Positions 38,558 through 48,926 of a stretch of 64,000 bases of DNA are shown here, piece after piece. Each line of letters begins with the position of its first letter. Position 1 is the stretch's first letter. Under the pieces are notes generated by a model that saw only the letters and a program-made list of their open reading frames with translations, did no database searches and was not told the DNA's origin. Origin of the DNA: CAVTYH01 sp963773875. Its GTDB lineage: Bacteria; Planctomycetota; Planctomycetia; Pirellulales; JADZDJ01. The position numbers were made by a program, and so were the translations under genes. The stretch spans positions 248,001 to 312,000 of the forward strand of contig CAVZCV010000014.1 of NCBI GenBank assembly GCA_963773875.1. Direction: 5' to 3'.

Positions 38558-39814
38558 TTAGAACGGCCGCATGAAACTCAGCCCGATGATGTCGACCATT
38601 GCATCCTGAGTGCTGTTGTTGAAATCGCCGCCAATGAGCGAACTCGTGCCAACGTGCTGCCGCGTGTTGAACATGTGTTGGTACGCCAGGTCTACATCCC
38701 AGCCGCACCAATTCTTGCTGAACCCCACGGAGAATGTGTGGTCCATGAAACCTTGGATGAGTGGCGTGAGCGTGCTGTCGGGAATGGGGTTCGGATGATA
38801 GACATAGCCCAATCGCATGGTTAGGCCGCTGGCCAAGACCTGTTCATAACCAAGGCGCAGAGCGACGCTGTCGCGCCAGTCGAGTGGAAAATGATCTGTG
38901 ATTTGCGGCGGAAAGGCCGGTGTGCCTGGATCGTGTAAGAACAGTACGAAGTGATCGAATGAGCTGGCCCAGTTGAGCCAAACTACATCGGCCGCAATTG
39001 TTCGATGCGGACATAAGCAGTGCTTAATGCCGACGGCTACCGACTGCGGCCATTCAATGTGCAACTCTGAAGCATAGCTCGATGGGCCCAAACCGGGAAC
39101 GTCGACCGCCGTATTGCCGTTCAGTCGAAACGGGCTGGAGCTCTCATAGGTTGCGCCGATGGTTGTATCGTCAGTCAGTAGGTATTGCATGCCGACCGAC
39201 CAGATGAAATCGGCGCCCGATCCGTGAGTACGCACATCGAGCGGCGTTCCCGGCAGCGACGGGCCATTCAAAAAATACGGTCCTTCAAAATCGGCGTAAC
39301 AGATCCCAACACCGACTGTGCCACCGATCGAAAGGCGGTCGTTGACGCGATATGCCAAGCCGAACGGAACTTTTACCAGTGCTGCAAAGCTCTCATATCG
39401 TCGATTGCCGGTCAACGGAACCGGCCCGTCCATGTTAAATCGTTCGCTGAATCCAGCGGGAGTGACTGCTGCCAATCCCATCGCCCAATTGCCATCGGCA
39501 CTTTTTTTGATAATGCCAATCTGCGGCAGCGGACAAAAGAACGAACTGTAAACGCTGGTGCCGGGTTCGGCGTAGTGACCACTGATGATGGCCGAATCAA
39601 TTCCGACATCGATCAATCCGTCGCCACACACATTCACCATGGCGGCTGGATTGTCGTACACAATGCTGCCGTTGTCGGCAAAACCCTGATTCGTTCCACC
39701 GCGCGCCAGCGATCGCGGAGAGAGCCCGTCCATGAACACGCCATCGGCAAACGCGCCAGTGGCGACCAGCCACCAAGCGCACACCGCCATCCAAGGCGCC
39801 AATTTACGGCACAT
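38558..39814 (-). CDS. FadL/TodX-type outer-membrane transport protein
   Basis: 418 residues from ATG 39814 (AAAGGATTG upstream; the longer frame to 40057 is Arg-rich and overlaps the next gene). Signal peptide (to GAFADG), then the family N-terminus DGLSPRSLARGGTNQGFADN and SIVYDNPAAMVNV, an amphipathic-strand barrel with GFSERFNMDGPVP, VPFGLAYRVNDRLSIGG, RLGYEQVLASGLTMRLGYVY, and the C-terminal FMDHTFSVGFSKNW to SFMRPF ending in Phe. Carries hydrophobic compounds such as long-chain fatty acids across the outer membrane. The stop codon coincides with the IS target duplication. Confidence 0.9.
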   Translation of the reverse strand: MCRKLAPWMAVCAWWLVATGAFADGVFMDGLSPRSLARGGTNQGFADNGSIVYDNPAAMVNVCGDGLIDVGIDSAIISGHYAEPGTSVYSSFFCPLPQIGIIKKSADGNWAMGLAAVTPAGFSERFNMDGPVPLTGNRRYESFAALVKVPFGLAYRVNDRLSIGGTVGVGICYADFEGPYFLNGPSLPGTPLDVRTHGSGADFIWSVGMQYLLTDDTTIGATYESSSPFRLNGNTAVDVPGLGPSSYASELHIEWPQSVAVGIKHCLCPHRTIAADVVWLNWASSFDHFVLFLHDPGTPAFPPQITDHFPLDWRDSVALRLGYEQVLASGLTMRLGYVYHPNPIPDSTLTPLIQGFMDHTFSVGFSKNWCGWDVDLAYQHMFNTRQHVGTSSLIGGDFNNSTQDAMVDIIGLSFMRPF

Positions 39815-39980
39815 CAAAGGCAATCCTTTGCCGCATGAGAGAAGCATCAGCCGTCCGGTAACGTATCGATTAGCATCGGCATTAAATCCGTCACGAACGA
39901 CACATCGCCGGGGTGCTTCCAAAAGCCGTGCAGTGCGCGCGTCGGCTTGTGCGGGCTGGGTAAACTTTCCGGACGCTAGC

Positions 39981-41093
39981 TTAGACCGAGGAAATCGCCG
40001 ACACCCGAGGTCCCATCGATAAGAAGCTGAAAGTGCTGCCGGCAGCTGTCGGTGCACAAGAATCCTGGCAATTGATTTGCATGGTCATTCGCGCGTCATC
40101 GTGGAATCGATCGGCCACGCCGATGATTTCTTCTTCTCGATTTAAGAATGCCTGAACTACGTCAGGATCGAATTGCGTGCCGCGTCCTTCCAGGATCAGC
40201 GCACGCGATGTCTGATGACTATAGGCCGGCTTGTAAACGCGTTTGCTGCGTAGTGCGTCATATACATCGGCGAGCGCCACAATGCGGCCACACAATGGGA
40301 TCTTTTCGGCTTTGAGATGGTTCGGATAACCCGTGCCATCCCAGCGTTCATGATGGGTCATGGCAATTTCGTAAGCCATCGAAAGGAACTGAGCATCCGG
40401 GCGTGCCTGTGATACGGCGGCCAGCGTTTCGCCACCGTGCACTGTGTGCTGCTTCATAATTTCGAATTCTTCCGGCGTCAGCGAACCCGGTTTGAGCAAC
40501 ACTGCATCTGGAATGCCCACTTTACCGATGTCGTGCAGCGGACTGGTGAGATAAATAAGTTGAACGTAGTCGCCATCGATTTGATCGCTGTATTTCGGCC
40601 AAGTCGATAATTCATCGGCAAGAATCCGGCTGTAGTCGCGCATGCGCTCCAGGTGAGCGCCGGTGTCTTTGTCGCGCGATTCTGCGAGTTTCGCCATCGC
40701 GAAAATCATCAAGTCGCGGCTTTCCAAGGCCAGAACGCGCTCGCCGGTTCGCAGACGCATGCGGAGTTCTTGGGGCTGGAACGGCTTTGTCAGGAAGTCA
40801 TCTGCGCCCGCATCGAGCCCGCAAACGATGTTGTCGACGCCGCTACGGGAAGTTAGGAGGATGACGTAAATGTAACCGCACCAATTCCGCTTGCGAATCT
40901 CTCGGCACAAATCGAGTCCATTCATCTCGGGCATTTGCCAATCAGAAATCACAAGGTGATAGAGCCCCGTCCGGACCAGGTCGAATGCTTCCTTGCCGTT
41001 GGTGGCGGCAGTGACGTCATAGCCGAAATGACGCAGATCCTCAACGATCAGTTCGGCGGTTATTGGATCGTCGTCGACAACGAGAACTCGCAT
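39981..41093 (-). CDS. Response regulator with HD-GYP phosphodiesterase domain
   Basis: 370 residues from ATG 41093 (GGGAAAAAG upstream). Receiver domain with VLVVDDDPITAEL, LVISDWQMPEMNG and FLTKPFQPQEL. HD-GYP domain with SPLHDIGKVGIPDAVLLKPG, MKQHTVHGGETL, MTHHERWDGTGYP and ALADVYDALRSKRVYK, so all metal and catalytic motifs are present. It should degrade cyclic-di-GMP when phosphorylated. The Hpt gene directly upstream (35 bases) probably feeds phosphate to it. Confidence 0.93.
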   Translation of the reverse strand: MRVLVVDDDPITAELIVEDLRHFGYDVTAATNGKEAFDLVRTGLYHLVISDWQMPEMNGLDLCREIRKRNWCGYIYVILLTSRSGVDNIVCGLDAGADDFLTKPFQPQELRMRLRTGERVLALESRDLMIFAMAKLAESRDKDTGAHLERMRDYSRILADELSTWPKYSDQIDGDYVQLIYLTSPLHDIGKVGIPDAVLLKPGSLTPEEFEIMKQHTVHGGETLAAVSQARPDAQFLSMAYEIAMTHHERWDGTGYPNHLKAEKIPLCGRIVALADVYDALRSKRVYKPAYSHQTSRALILEGRGTQFDPDVVQAFLNREEEIIGVADRFHDDARMTMQINCQDSCAPTAAGSTFSFLSMGPRVSAISSV

Positions 41094-41128
41094 ACTTTTT
41101 CCCTTTTTGTTCGCCAATTCCAAAATGA

Positions 41129-41686
41129 CTATGGGTGTGGGGCCCCGAGCGCGACACTGTGTGTCTTCCGATTGATCTCTGTGACCGCTTCCGCGAGTTC
41201 CATCTGCATTTGCACAAACACATGCATCGCTTCTTCGATCCGTCCGGCGATTGCGTATTCTTCCATTTCGCCAGCGCTGCGGTGCAGACGCATTGCTTCG
41301 ACGCTGCCCGTAGATCCTTTAATTCGGTGTGCCGTCTCGGCCGCCTCAACGAGATTGTGATTCCGCAAGGATCTGGCTAGGTTGCCTAGATCTTCGTCGA
41401 GTTGCTTCGTGAATTTGGCCAGCACTCGGCTTACGAGCGACGCGTCTCCAAGGCAACGCGCCGCAAGAGCGTCGAAATCGATGGCAGATTCATTGGTGGC
41501 CAGGCTCTCGGTCATGCCGTTTCGAATCCCAAATGGGGCAACTCCGCGTCGTTCCATCATCTCGGTTATTGCCATCCATTGCGCGGATTCCATCCGCTTG
41601 AACTGTAGATTGCCAATCGCGGGTTCAAGCGGCGCACCATCCGCACGCAGGGAACTGGTGGAGAAGTCCTTCCAGCTCGGGTGCAT
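41129..41686 (-). CDS. Hpt-domain phosphotransfer protein
   Basis: 185 residues; the C-terminal half is an Hpt four-helix bundle with the phospho-histidine motif AAETAHRIKGSTGSVEA preceded by LVSRVLAKFTKQLDEDLGNL. The N-terminal 75 residues are unremarkable, and a later ATG may be the true start. Transfers phosphate between histidine kinases and receivers; the next gene, an HD-GYP regulator, is the likely partner. It lies close to the giant hybrid kinase and FadL-like gene. Confidence 0.85.
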   Translation of the reverse strand: MHPSWKDFSTSSLRADGAPLEPAIGNLQFKRMESAQWMAITEMMERRGVAPFGIRNGMTESLATNESAIDFDALAARCLGDASLVSRVLAKFTKQLDEDLGNLARSLRNHNLVEAAETAHRIKGSTGSVEAMRLHRSAGEMEEYAIAGRIEEAMHVFVQMQMELAEAVTEINRKTHSVALGAPHP

Positions 41687-41737
41687 TTGTTCCGATTGCG
41701 CCGATTTTTCAGCGGCATACGTCTGCGCGGCACGGTA

Positions 41738-41765
41738 TCGACTTGTGGGGGCGGTCTGCTATAAT
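41738..41765 (+). promoter_or_regulatory. Sigma-70-type promoter for the tRNA gene
   Basis: Consensus -10 TATAAT (41760-41765) with a weak -35 TCGACT (41738-41743) and 16-base spacer, 69 bases before the tRNA. It fits a tRNA promoter with a short leader. Confidence 0.6.
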
Positions 41766-41833
41766 TCCGGCACAGATGCAAATCGGTTACGAACCGCTAC
41801 GATGGTTCGATCGGCCGAAACTGCACTAAATGA

Positions 41834-41907
<74 letters not shown>

Positions 41908-42110
41908 CTTGTATTGATAATCCGTTTTGAACTTTTCTGTATGCCAAACCGGCGTAAGCACCGGTTCTCGGTTGGCGCGCTGAAATGGCGCTTCTTATTG
42001 CGGCTGTCAGTATCGGCGCCTGATTGCCCAAAGCCCGCCAATGGCCTAGAAACATATGGCTTCCTGCCGCGCCATTGTTTCGCTCGTACCTGTCGTTGAG
42101 GAGACCCGTC

Positions 42111-42722
42111 ATGTTGGACAAAGCAAAACGAATTTCGACGGTTTTGGTAATTCGCGGTTTATTGGCTTTGGTGTTTGGAGTTTTGATGTTGGCTCTGCCA
42201 CCAGAGGCTATGGTGAAGACCGTGATTATATTGTTTGGGATTTTTGCAATCGTTGACGGCACGTTCGCGGTTGTGGGAGCACTAGCCAGTAGTGAGGCAT
42301 TCGAGGATTGGTGGCTAATTCTGTTCGCTGGCGTGTTGGGAATTCTAATAGGTGTATTTACCTTTGCTCATCCAGCTATCGTTGCCACCGTGCTAGTTAT
42401 GTATGTTGGGCTCCGTGCGATATTACAAGGAATACTCGAAATCGCCTTTGCCGTTCGATTGCGAAAGGCTATTACAGGCGAATGGCTGTTTATTTTAGCC
42501 GGTGCGATCTCGCTGTTGTTTGGTTTGATAATGATTATGTTTCCGATCAAATCAGGCGCCGTGGGAACGGCCGAAGGCATTCTCGTCATTGGCTGGTTGA
42601 TTGGCATCTATGCCATTGCCGGCGGAGCCATGCAGCTTGTACTCGCCGGTCAAGTGCGTGACTGGGTGAAGCGGATCGATGACAGTCGAAAGCTCAACAC
42701 GACGGTTCCGCCGCGGGCCTGA
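42111..42722 (+). CDS. HdeD-family (DUF308) membrane protein
   Basis: 203 residues, about six membrane helices: STVLVIRGLLALVFGVLMLA, VKTVIILFGIFAIVDGTFAV, WWLILFAGVLGILIGVFTFA, ATVLVMYVGLRAILQGILEI, FILAGAISLLFGLIMIMFPI, GILVIGWLIGIYAIAGGAMQ. ATG at 42111 follows GAGGAG. HdeD family members protect against acid in enteric bacteria; the role here is unknown. Monocistronic: the tRNA lies upstream and a strong terminator follows. Confidence 0.9.
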   Translation: MLDKAKRISTVLVIRGLLALVFGVLMLALPPEAMVKTVIILFGIFAIVDGTFAVVGALASSEAFEDWWLILFAGVLGILIGVFTFAHPAIVATVLVMYVGLRAILQGILEIAFAVRLRKAITGEWLFILAGAISLLFGLIMIMFPIKSGAVGTAEGILVIGWLIGIYAIAGGAMQLVLAGQVRDWVKRIDDSRKLNTTVPPRA

Positions 42723-42757
42723 AGACGGCGCAAGCTTGAAATGGAATCGTATTATCA

Positions 42758-42787
42758 AGCCCAGGGTTGCAGCCCCTGGGCTTTTTG
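42758..42787 (+). terminator. Rho-independent terminator after the HdeD gene
   Basis: AGCCCAGGG (42758-42766) pairs with CCCTGGGCT (42774-42782) across a seven-base loop, followed by TTTTG. It may serve the convergent RluD gene from the other side only weakly. Confidence 0.88.
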
Positions 42788-42814
42788 TTTAGTTCGCGGC
42801 CCGCAGCGCATCGA

Positions 42815-43813
42815 CTATGGTGATCGCAAGGCCCGAAAACGCCGCAGCTCTTCCAACGTTGCTCGTAAATCGTCCGGCAAGCTGGCTTCGAAGGTCAGTG
42901 ATTCCCCCGTCGAAGGATGTGCGAGTGACAGCCGTCGTGCATGCAGGGCCTGGCGCGCCAATAGCACGTGTCGGTCATCCGGATCGCGCCGTATTTCGCC
43001 GCGTGTGACCTCAGCTCTGCCGCCATATTGTTTATCGCACAACACTGGGCTGCCAATGGCCGCCAGGTGAACGCGAATCTGATGTGTTCTGCCGGTCTTC
43101 GGCGCCACATCCAAAGCCGCGAAACCGTCGAATCGCTCGATGACTTTGTAAACGGTTTGCGCGGGCCGACTCGACGGATGATCGCGCCGGATTGCCATCT
43201 TCTCTCGTTGATATGGATGCACTCCGATGGGCAGACCAATCAGATCTGCATCCCGATCAAACTTGCCGACGACAATCGCGAAATACTCCTTCTGAACGGT
43301 GCGCGCCGCAAATTGCGCGGCCAGCGCGAAGTGCGCTGCATCGGTCTTTGCCACGACCAACACGCCGCTGGTGTCACGATCCAATCGGTGCACAATCCCA
43401 GGCCGCGTGGGTCCGCCCGCGCCACTTAGTTGCCCGAAGTGGAACGCTAATGCGGCAGTAAGCGTGCCGGACCAATGGCCTTTTGCCGGGTGCACCACCA
43501 TTCCTGGCGGTTTGTTAATGGCCGCCAGGTGCTCGTCCTCATAAATAATCTCGAGCGGAATATCCTCCGGCACCGGTCCTTCGCGCGGAAGTTGCGGCAG
43601 CGTGATTGAGAGCTGCTCGCCCCCCTTTAGCCGCTGTCCGGCTTTCATGATTCGATCGCCGACCTTCACGCCGCCGGCATCGATCGCCCGTCTCAAATGC
43701 GCTCGGCTGAACTCCGGCAATTGCCGTGCAAGAAAAACATCGAGCCGACAACCCGCATGCTCCGCTTCCACAAGCCGTTCCATCAACAGCGGTGCGTCAT
43801 CACTTGGGGGCAT
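42815..43813 (-). CDS. rluD: RluA/RluD-family 23S rRNA pseudouridine synthase
   Basis: 332 residues. S4 RNA-binding domain (GCRLDVFLARQLPEFSRAHL), then the catalytic domain with PPGMVVHPAKGHWSGTL, the active-site Asp in GIVHRLDRDTSGVLVVAKTD, and APKTGRTHQIRVHLAAIGSP. It converts uridines in large-subunit rRNA to pseudouridine. ATG 43813 overlaps the stop of the TPR gene by 14 bases; ATG 43783 is an alternative start. Symbol by family resemblance to RluD. Confidence 0.9.
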   Translation of the reverse strand: MPPSDDAPLLMERLVEAEHAGCRLDVFLARQLPEFSRAHLRRAIDAGGVKVGDRIMKAGQRLKGGEQLSITLPQLPREGPVPEDIPLEIIYEDEHLAAINKPPGMVVHPAKGHWSGTLTAALAFHFGQLSGAGGPTRPGIVHRLDRDTSGVLVVAKTDAAHFALAAQFAARTVQKEYFAIVVGKFDRDADLIGLPIGVHPYQREKMAIRRDHPSSRPAQTVYKVIERFDGFAALDVAPKTGRTHQIRVHLAAIGSPVLCDKQYGGRAEVTRGEIRRDPDDRHVLLARQALHARRLSLAHPSTGESLTFEASLPDDLRATLEELRRFRALRSP

Positions 43814-44642
43814 CGGCCGGTTTGTCAGAATCGGCGGGCGGAGAAGTCGCCGGTGCATCCAGCGGCGGTGTGGTTGATGGCAACGGAGTATCGGGAGTTG
43901 CCGACGGGAGGAGCGGACTATTGGGATCGGATGCGGTTGGCAATTTCACATCGCCCATTCCGCCCGGCTCTTTAAAATCGAACGAAGGCTTCATGCCCGG
44001 AATGCCGGAACTTGCATCCGCCGCGGGCGGCCGCGGATCTTGCTTGGCAAACCAATCGTAGAATTCCTTGACGCTTGGACGCTCCAAGCGGTCCAGCGCC
44101 TTTCGCGCCGGGTCAGCTAAAGCGCCGTCGGGATAATCCTTGCGAAGCAGTTGATAATCGGCGCGTGCGCGGTCGAGTTCACCCATCGACTCATGCGCTC
44201 TTGCGAGTCCATAGATCGCCCACGCCCGTAACATCGGATCTTGCGATTGATCCTTCGCCAGCGCGAACGATTCTGCGGCCTTCGATAAATTCTCTCGAGC
44301 CGCCGGCTTGTTTGAAAACAGCGTGTCGGCTCCGGCATCTAGTTGCTGCTCGGCGAGCAAAAGCTGCGCAACTGTAGCTGGCTCCGTGCCTTTATAGTCG
44401 GCAATCATCGCCTGCAATTCGCCCGGACCTCCGCCTTGCAGGGCACTTACTAGTTGCTCGGCCGCTTCGGTCTGGGACCGGCGTTCCATGGAGCGAATGT
44501 ACGCGATGATGCCAATGCCAATTGCCACGCCGATGCACACGATGGTAATGATCGATGTGTATGGCTTTACCTTATCGGCCGAATTGGAAATCCAATCGGC
44601 CAACACATTCGTTTGCAATTCGTGGCGATGTTCAGCTTTCAT
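43800..44642 (-). CDS. Membrane-anchored TPR protein
   Basis: 280 residues. Cytoplasmic N-terminus, one membrane helix (IITIVCIGVAIGIGIIAYIR, about 31-50), then a TPR-like helical domain (LLLAEQQLDAGADTLFSNKP, LRAWAIYGLARAHESMGELD, ARADYQLLRKDYPDGALAD) and a Pro/Ser/Thr-rich tail of about 80 residues. The topology resembles YfgM-type periplasmic chaperone partners. It overlaps the rluD-like gene, so the two are likely co-transcribed. Confidence 0.8.
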   Translation of the reverse strand: MKAEHRHELQTNVLADWISNSADKVKPYTSIITIVCIGVAIGIGIIAYIRSMERRSQTEAAEQLVSALQGGGPGELQAMIADYKGTEPATVAQLLLAEQQLDAGADTLFSNKPAARENLSKAAESFALAKDQSQDPMLRAWAIYGLARAHESMGELDRARADYQLLRKDYPDGALADPARKALDRLERPSVKEFYDWFAKQDPRPPAADASSGIPGMKPSFDFKEPGGMGDVKLPTASDPNSPLLPSATPDTPLPSTTPPLDAPATSPPADSDKPADAPK

Positions 44643-44911
44643 TCAAATTCTGTGCGCCCTCGCGGCGAAAAGTGGGAATCCAAAACGATTGCCGACATCG
44701 GGCGCGAGTGGTGCGAACCACGGCGGCGTAACGAGCGGAAACGACTAGTCGAAGTATAGCGCCCGCGCAAGAACAGCGTCAAGGCCGGATGAAATTGCGC
44801 TACAAATGCCACAATGCGCATCTCGCTCATAGACAACTTCCGTGGCGCAGCGATACACTCGCGGACCGTTCTTTGCGAATGCAAGTTTGATAACGACTTC
44901 GGAGATGGTCG

Positions 44912-46944
44912 ATGGCCTTGAATCCTGCACAGCGTGACGCGGTCGAGACGCTCGCGGGTCCGCTGCTGGTGCTCGCAGGCGCCGGTACCGGAAAGACGCG
45001 CGTCGTTACTTGCCGCATCGCGAATCTGATTCGCAATCGCACTCCGCCGCAGCGCATTCTGGCCGTCACGTTCACCAACAAAGCGGCCGGCGAAATGCAG
45101 GAGCGGGCGGCGGAGTTGCTGGGCAAACACTTGAAAGTTAAGCCGGAAATTTCCACGTTTCATTCGCTGTGTGTCCGCATTCTGCGGCGGCAAATTCACC
45201 ATCTCGGCTACCCAAAGCAGTTCGCCATTCTTGATCGTGGCGATCAGGAAGGCGCTGCTCGGCAAGCGCTCCGTGAAGTGCGCGTTCCCAGCGAAACACT
45301 GCGTCCCGGCGATTTGCTGTATTTCATTAGCCGCTGGAAAACCGCTTCGATATGCCCGGAGGCGGCCGAAGATGTTGCCGGCAGCGATAAGGAACACCTC
45401 GCGGCAGCCAGCTACCGGCGCTATCAGTCGGCCCTGAAAGCCAGTGGCGCCGTCGATTTTGACGATCTGCTGTTGCTCACCGAAGAACTGTTTCAAAAGT
45501 TCGGCGAAGTTCGCCATGCCGAATCCCAACGGTTCGATCATTTGTTGATCGACGAATATCAAGACACCAATCAAAACCAATACCGCATTGTCAAAGCATT
45601 GGCGGAAAGTCACCGCAATTTGTGCGTGGTGGGCGACGACGACCAATCGATTTACGGCTGGCGCGGCGCCGAAGTTGAGCACATCTTGCGATTCCAGCGC
45701 GATTGGCCCGAAGCCAAAGTCGTGCGACTGGAAGACAACTACCGTTCGATGGAAGCGATCCTCGAATTCGCCAACCGGCTGATCGCATTTAACCGCAATC
45801 GGCACGATAAGATTCTGCGCGCCGCACGCACGGGCGGACTGCGCCCCATCATTTTGCAGTGCCAGGACGAGGCGGAAGAAGCTCAAAAAGTAGTGGCCGA
45901 CATCAAGCTCCGACTGCAAAACCCGGCCATCAATCTTCGCGACATCGCTATTTTGTTTCGCACCAATGAGCAGCCGCGGGCGTTCGAAATGGAATTGCGA
46001 CGCGTGAATTTGCCCTATGTGCTTATCGGCGGACAATCGTTTTACGATCGCCGCGAAGTGAAAGATGTACTCGCTTACCTGCGAGTGCTCGATAATCCGC
46101 GCGATGAACCATCGCTCTTGCGAGTTATCAACACGCCCCGCGCGGCATTGGCCAGGGCACGGTCAGCGCACTTCTCGCCCAAGCCGTTGAACACGGCCGG
46201 CCGATGTGGGATGTGCTGTGCGAAGCTCAGCCGGTCGAGAGGATCACACCGGCCAACGTGGAAGCCATCCACCGGTTTCAAGATTTGATTGAATCGCACC
46301 GCAAGCGGATCGAAAACGAGCCGCTCGTTGAAGTGGCCACGCAATTGATCGCCCACGTTCGTTATCACGACGAATTGGTTCGGCAGTATCCGGACCAGAA
46401 CGAACAACAAACTCGTTGGAATTCCGTGCAGGAAGTCATTAACTCGCTGGGAAGTTTTGCCCGGCGCGCTAAGAAACCGAGTTTGCGAGCATTCCTCGAT
46501 GAAGTGGCGCTGGGCGAGCGCGACGATATCAGCGACAAAGAATCGAAGCTCAACCGCAATGCCATTGCCCTGATGACGCTGCATTCGGCCAAAGGACTCG
46601 AGTTTCCCCATGTCTATCTGGTGGGCATGGAAGAAGGTTTGCTGCCGCATCAAAAATCGGTTGATGCAGAGAAGAACGGCGATATTAATGCCATCGATGA
46701 AGAGCGCCGGTTGTGCTACGTCGGCGTCACGCGGGCACGCGATCGATTGACAATGACCTTGTCGCTCGGCCGGATGCGCTGGGGCAAGAGCCGGCCGACG
46801 CAGCCGAGTCGTTTTCTGTACGAACTGACCGGCCAATCGGGAAATCGCGAGAAAAGCATAACTCCCGCCAAGAAGAGCCGCGGGCAATCGCGAGTTAAAC
46901 GAACTGCGGCTTCTCATCGCGGTGGCTCCGGCGGCGCTGGCTGA
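44912..46944 (+). CDS. UvrD/PcrA/Rep-type DNA helicase, interrupted by a frameshift
   Basis: About 677 residues. SF1A helicase motifs: Q motif LNPAQRDAV, motif I LVLAGAGTGKTRVV, Ia AVTFTNKAAGEMQER, II LLIDEYQDTN, III VVGDDDQSIYGWRGAE, IV LEDNYRS, then in the second frame V LMTLHSAKGLEFPHVYLVGM and VI EERRLCYVGVTRARDRL. The frame breaks at 46136-46145 (CCCCGCGCGG): removing one GC gives INTPRGIGQGTVSALL, the family sequence. It unwinds DNA in repair or replication restart. The 3' end overlaps the convergent PIG-L gene by 31 bases. Confidence 0.92.
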
Positions 46945-47684
46945 TCGCCCGGTTTCGTGCCGAACAAAAAGTGCATTAAATCGCGCGTGCCAATTAAGCG
47001 TGGGCTCGCGAACATTTCACCGGCCGCAAAACCGGCGGCACTGCCAAGTTGGGTGGCAAACGCGCGCACGCGTTCCTCGATTTGCTTTTCCGGCTTCGCA
47101 CCGAACTGTGTTTCATAACAACGAACCGATTCCAATTTCGTCTGCAGCGTATCGGTGATGTCGACCACGAGCGTGCCAGGCCCCGGCGGAATGCCGAACG
47201 ACGTAAACGCCAGCGAGTAATACAAATACGCTGAAATCGAGTGCACCGGCAGCGAATCGAAGTGCTGATCCCATTTCGTTAAGCGCGAATAAAACACGGC
47301 GGCGTCGGTGATTTGCATCGCCTGATAATGATCGGGCGAGGCGAGTGGCGTTTTTTCGCCAAATCCGAACACCAGTTTGGGTCGATAGCGGCGAAAGATC
47401 TTCGCCAGCGCCACGCGCAATTCGAACGAATCGAACAAGCGCCGATTCGGCAAACCCAGTTCGATCCGCATGTGAACGCCCAGCGTGCTCGCCGCAGCTT
47501 TGGCTTCGGCAGCGCGCGCTTCGGGGCCCGGCGAATTGGGCGTCGGCTCGCCGTCGGTTAAATCGACAATGCCGACGCGGTATCCCTGCCGCACGAGCTT
47601 CGCCAACGTGCCACCGCAAGCAATTTCCACATCGTCAGGGTGGGCGCCGACGGCAATCACGTCGAGTGGGGTTTCTTGGCTCAT
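46914..47684 (-). CDS. PIG-L family deacetylase (BshB1-like)
   Basis: 256 residues. Zinc-binding motif VIAVGAHPDDVEIACGGTLA near the N-terminus, GIVDLTDGEPTPNSPGPEAR, LVFGFGEKTPLASPDHYQAM with the second His, and SAAGFAAGEMFASPRLIGTR at the C-terminus. Best match in pattern to BshB1, which deacetylates GlcNAc-malate in bacillithiol synthesis; other N-acetyl sugars are possible. The start overlaps the cobL stop by four bases (ATGA), so it is coupled to cobL. Confidence 0.88.
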   Translation of the reverse strand: MSQETPLDVIAVGAHPDDVEIACGGTLAKLVRQGYRVGIVDLTDGEPTPNSPGPEARAAEAKAAASTLGVHMRIELGLPNRRLFDSFELRVALAKIFRRYRPKLVFGFGEKTPLASPDHYQAMQITDAAVFYSRLTKWDQHFDSLPVHSISAYLYYSLAFTSFGIPPGPGTLVVDITDTLQTKLESVRCYETQFGAKPEKQIEERVRAFATQLGSAAGFAAGEMFASPRLIGTRDLMHFLFGTKPGDQPAPPEPPR

Positions 47685-48926
47685 CGCGCTTTCACCGCAG
47701 TCAGTAAGAAGGTTGGATTCAACGCCCCGAACCGCACTCGCTCCAGCTGATACGTGCCGCGTGCCACGTTCAGCATTCGCACGGCCACGTCGCCCAAAGC
47801 GCGCTGCAACGTTTCATGCACGGCCGCGAGATTTTCGATGCTGCCGACATTCGCGACCAACCGCCCTCCGGCCTTCAATTGCGAAAACGCCAGTTCGACC
47901 AGGCCCACGATCTCGCGCCCGCTGCCGCCTACGAAAATGCAATCGGGCTTCGGCAAATCTTTCCACGCGCCCGGCGCGGCCCAAAACCGGGACCAAATGT
48001 TTTACGCGAAATCGCTCGGCATTCGCCTTGATGAGATTGATGTCTTCCGGATCCATCTCGATGGCAAACGACTGGCCGTCGCTGGCCAGTAAGGCAGCCT
48101 CGATCGAAACCGAGCCGCTGCCGGCGCCTATGTCCCACACAATGCTCTTGGGGCCGATCGCCATTTCCGCTAGCGCCACACTGCGCACTTCGGCCGGTGT
48201 CAACAGTCCGCGCTTCGGTCGGGCTTGCAAAAACAATTCGTCCGGGTTGCCGAACCGTCGCAACTGTTTGGCGTCGGTAGGGCGATCGGGGGTTTCCGAT
48301 GGCCGCACCAAAATCATCACATTCAGCGGCGAGAATTGCTCGCGGGCAATTTCAGCCAGACTGCCTTGCGTGACGCGTTCATTGGGCGAACCGAGATTTT
48401 CGCACACATAGGCGTGGAAATAATCGATCCGCTCATCTAATAGTCGTTTCGCAACTGCAGCCGGCGGATGGTCGTCGCTTGTGAACAAGCCCACGGTATC
48501 GGCAGTGCGAATTTTTTCGATGACCGTATCCAGCGAATGCGTGCCAAGATTCGTGAGATACGCGTCCTCCCACGTCTCCTTCACTCGAGCGAATGCCGAT
48601 TGCATGCTGCTTACGTGCGGCAGCACCTCGAAGCGTTCCTTGCCGAGCTTATCGCACAGGAAGCGTGCGATACCATAAAACAGCGGATCGCCGGAGGCGA
48701 GCACGACGATTTTCTTATCGCCGGCCTTGGCGATGCGGTTGACGACTTCGTCGAGATTCGCGCCCACGACCACGCGTTCCTTGCCGACGTTCTTGGGCAC
48801 GAGTTTCAGCGTGCTTTCGGCGCCGAGCAGCAGATCGGCCTCTTCAATGAGCCGCCGAGCCTGGCTCGTGGCCGATTCCAGTCCATCGTCGCCAATACCG
48901 ATGATGTGAATTTTATTTGCGATCAC
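47681..48926 (-). CDS. cobL: Precorrin-6Y C5,15-methyltransferase (decarboxylating), frameshifted
   Basis: About 415 residues, fused CbiE-CbiT. Start GTG 48926. The CbiE half has IHIIGIGDDGLES, VVLASGDPLFYGIARFLCDK, YLTNLGTHSLDTVIEKIR and VCENLGSPNERVTQG. The CbiT half has RGLLTPAEVRSVALAEMAIG, VWDIGAGSGSVSIEAALLAS (SAM loop), then after a frame change PKPDCIFVGGSGREIVGLVE. The break is at 47970-47979; adding one CG gives LGRAPGAWKDLPKPD. It methylates and decarboxylates the corrin ring in B12 synthesis. No other cobalamin genes lie in the window. Confidence 0.9.
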
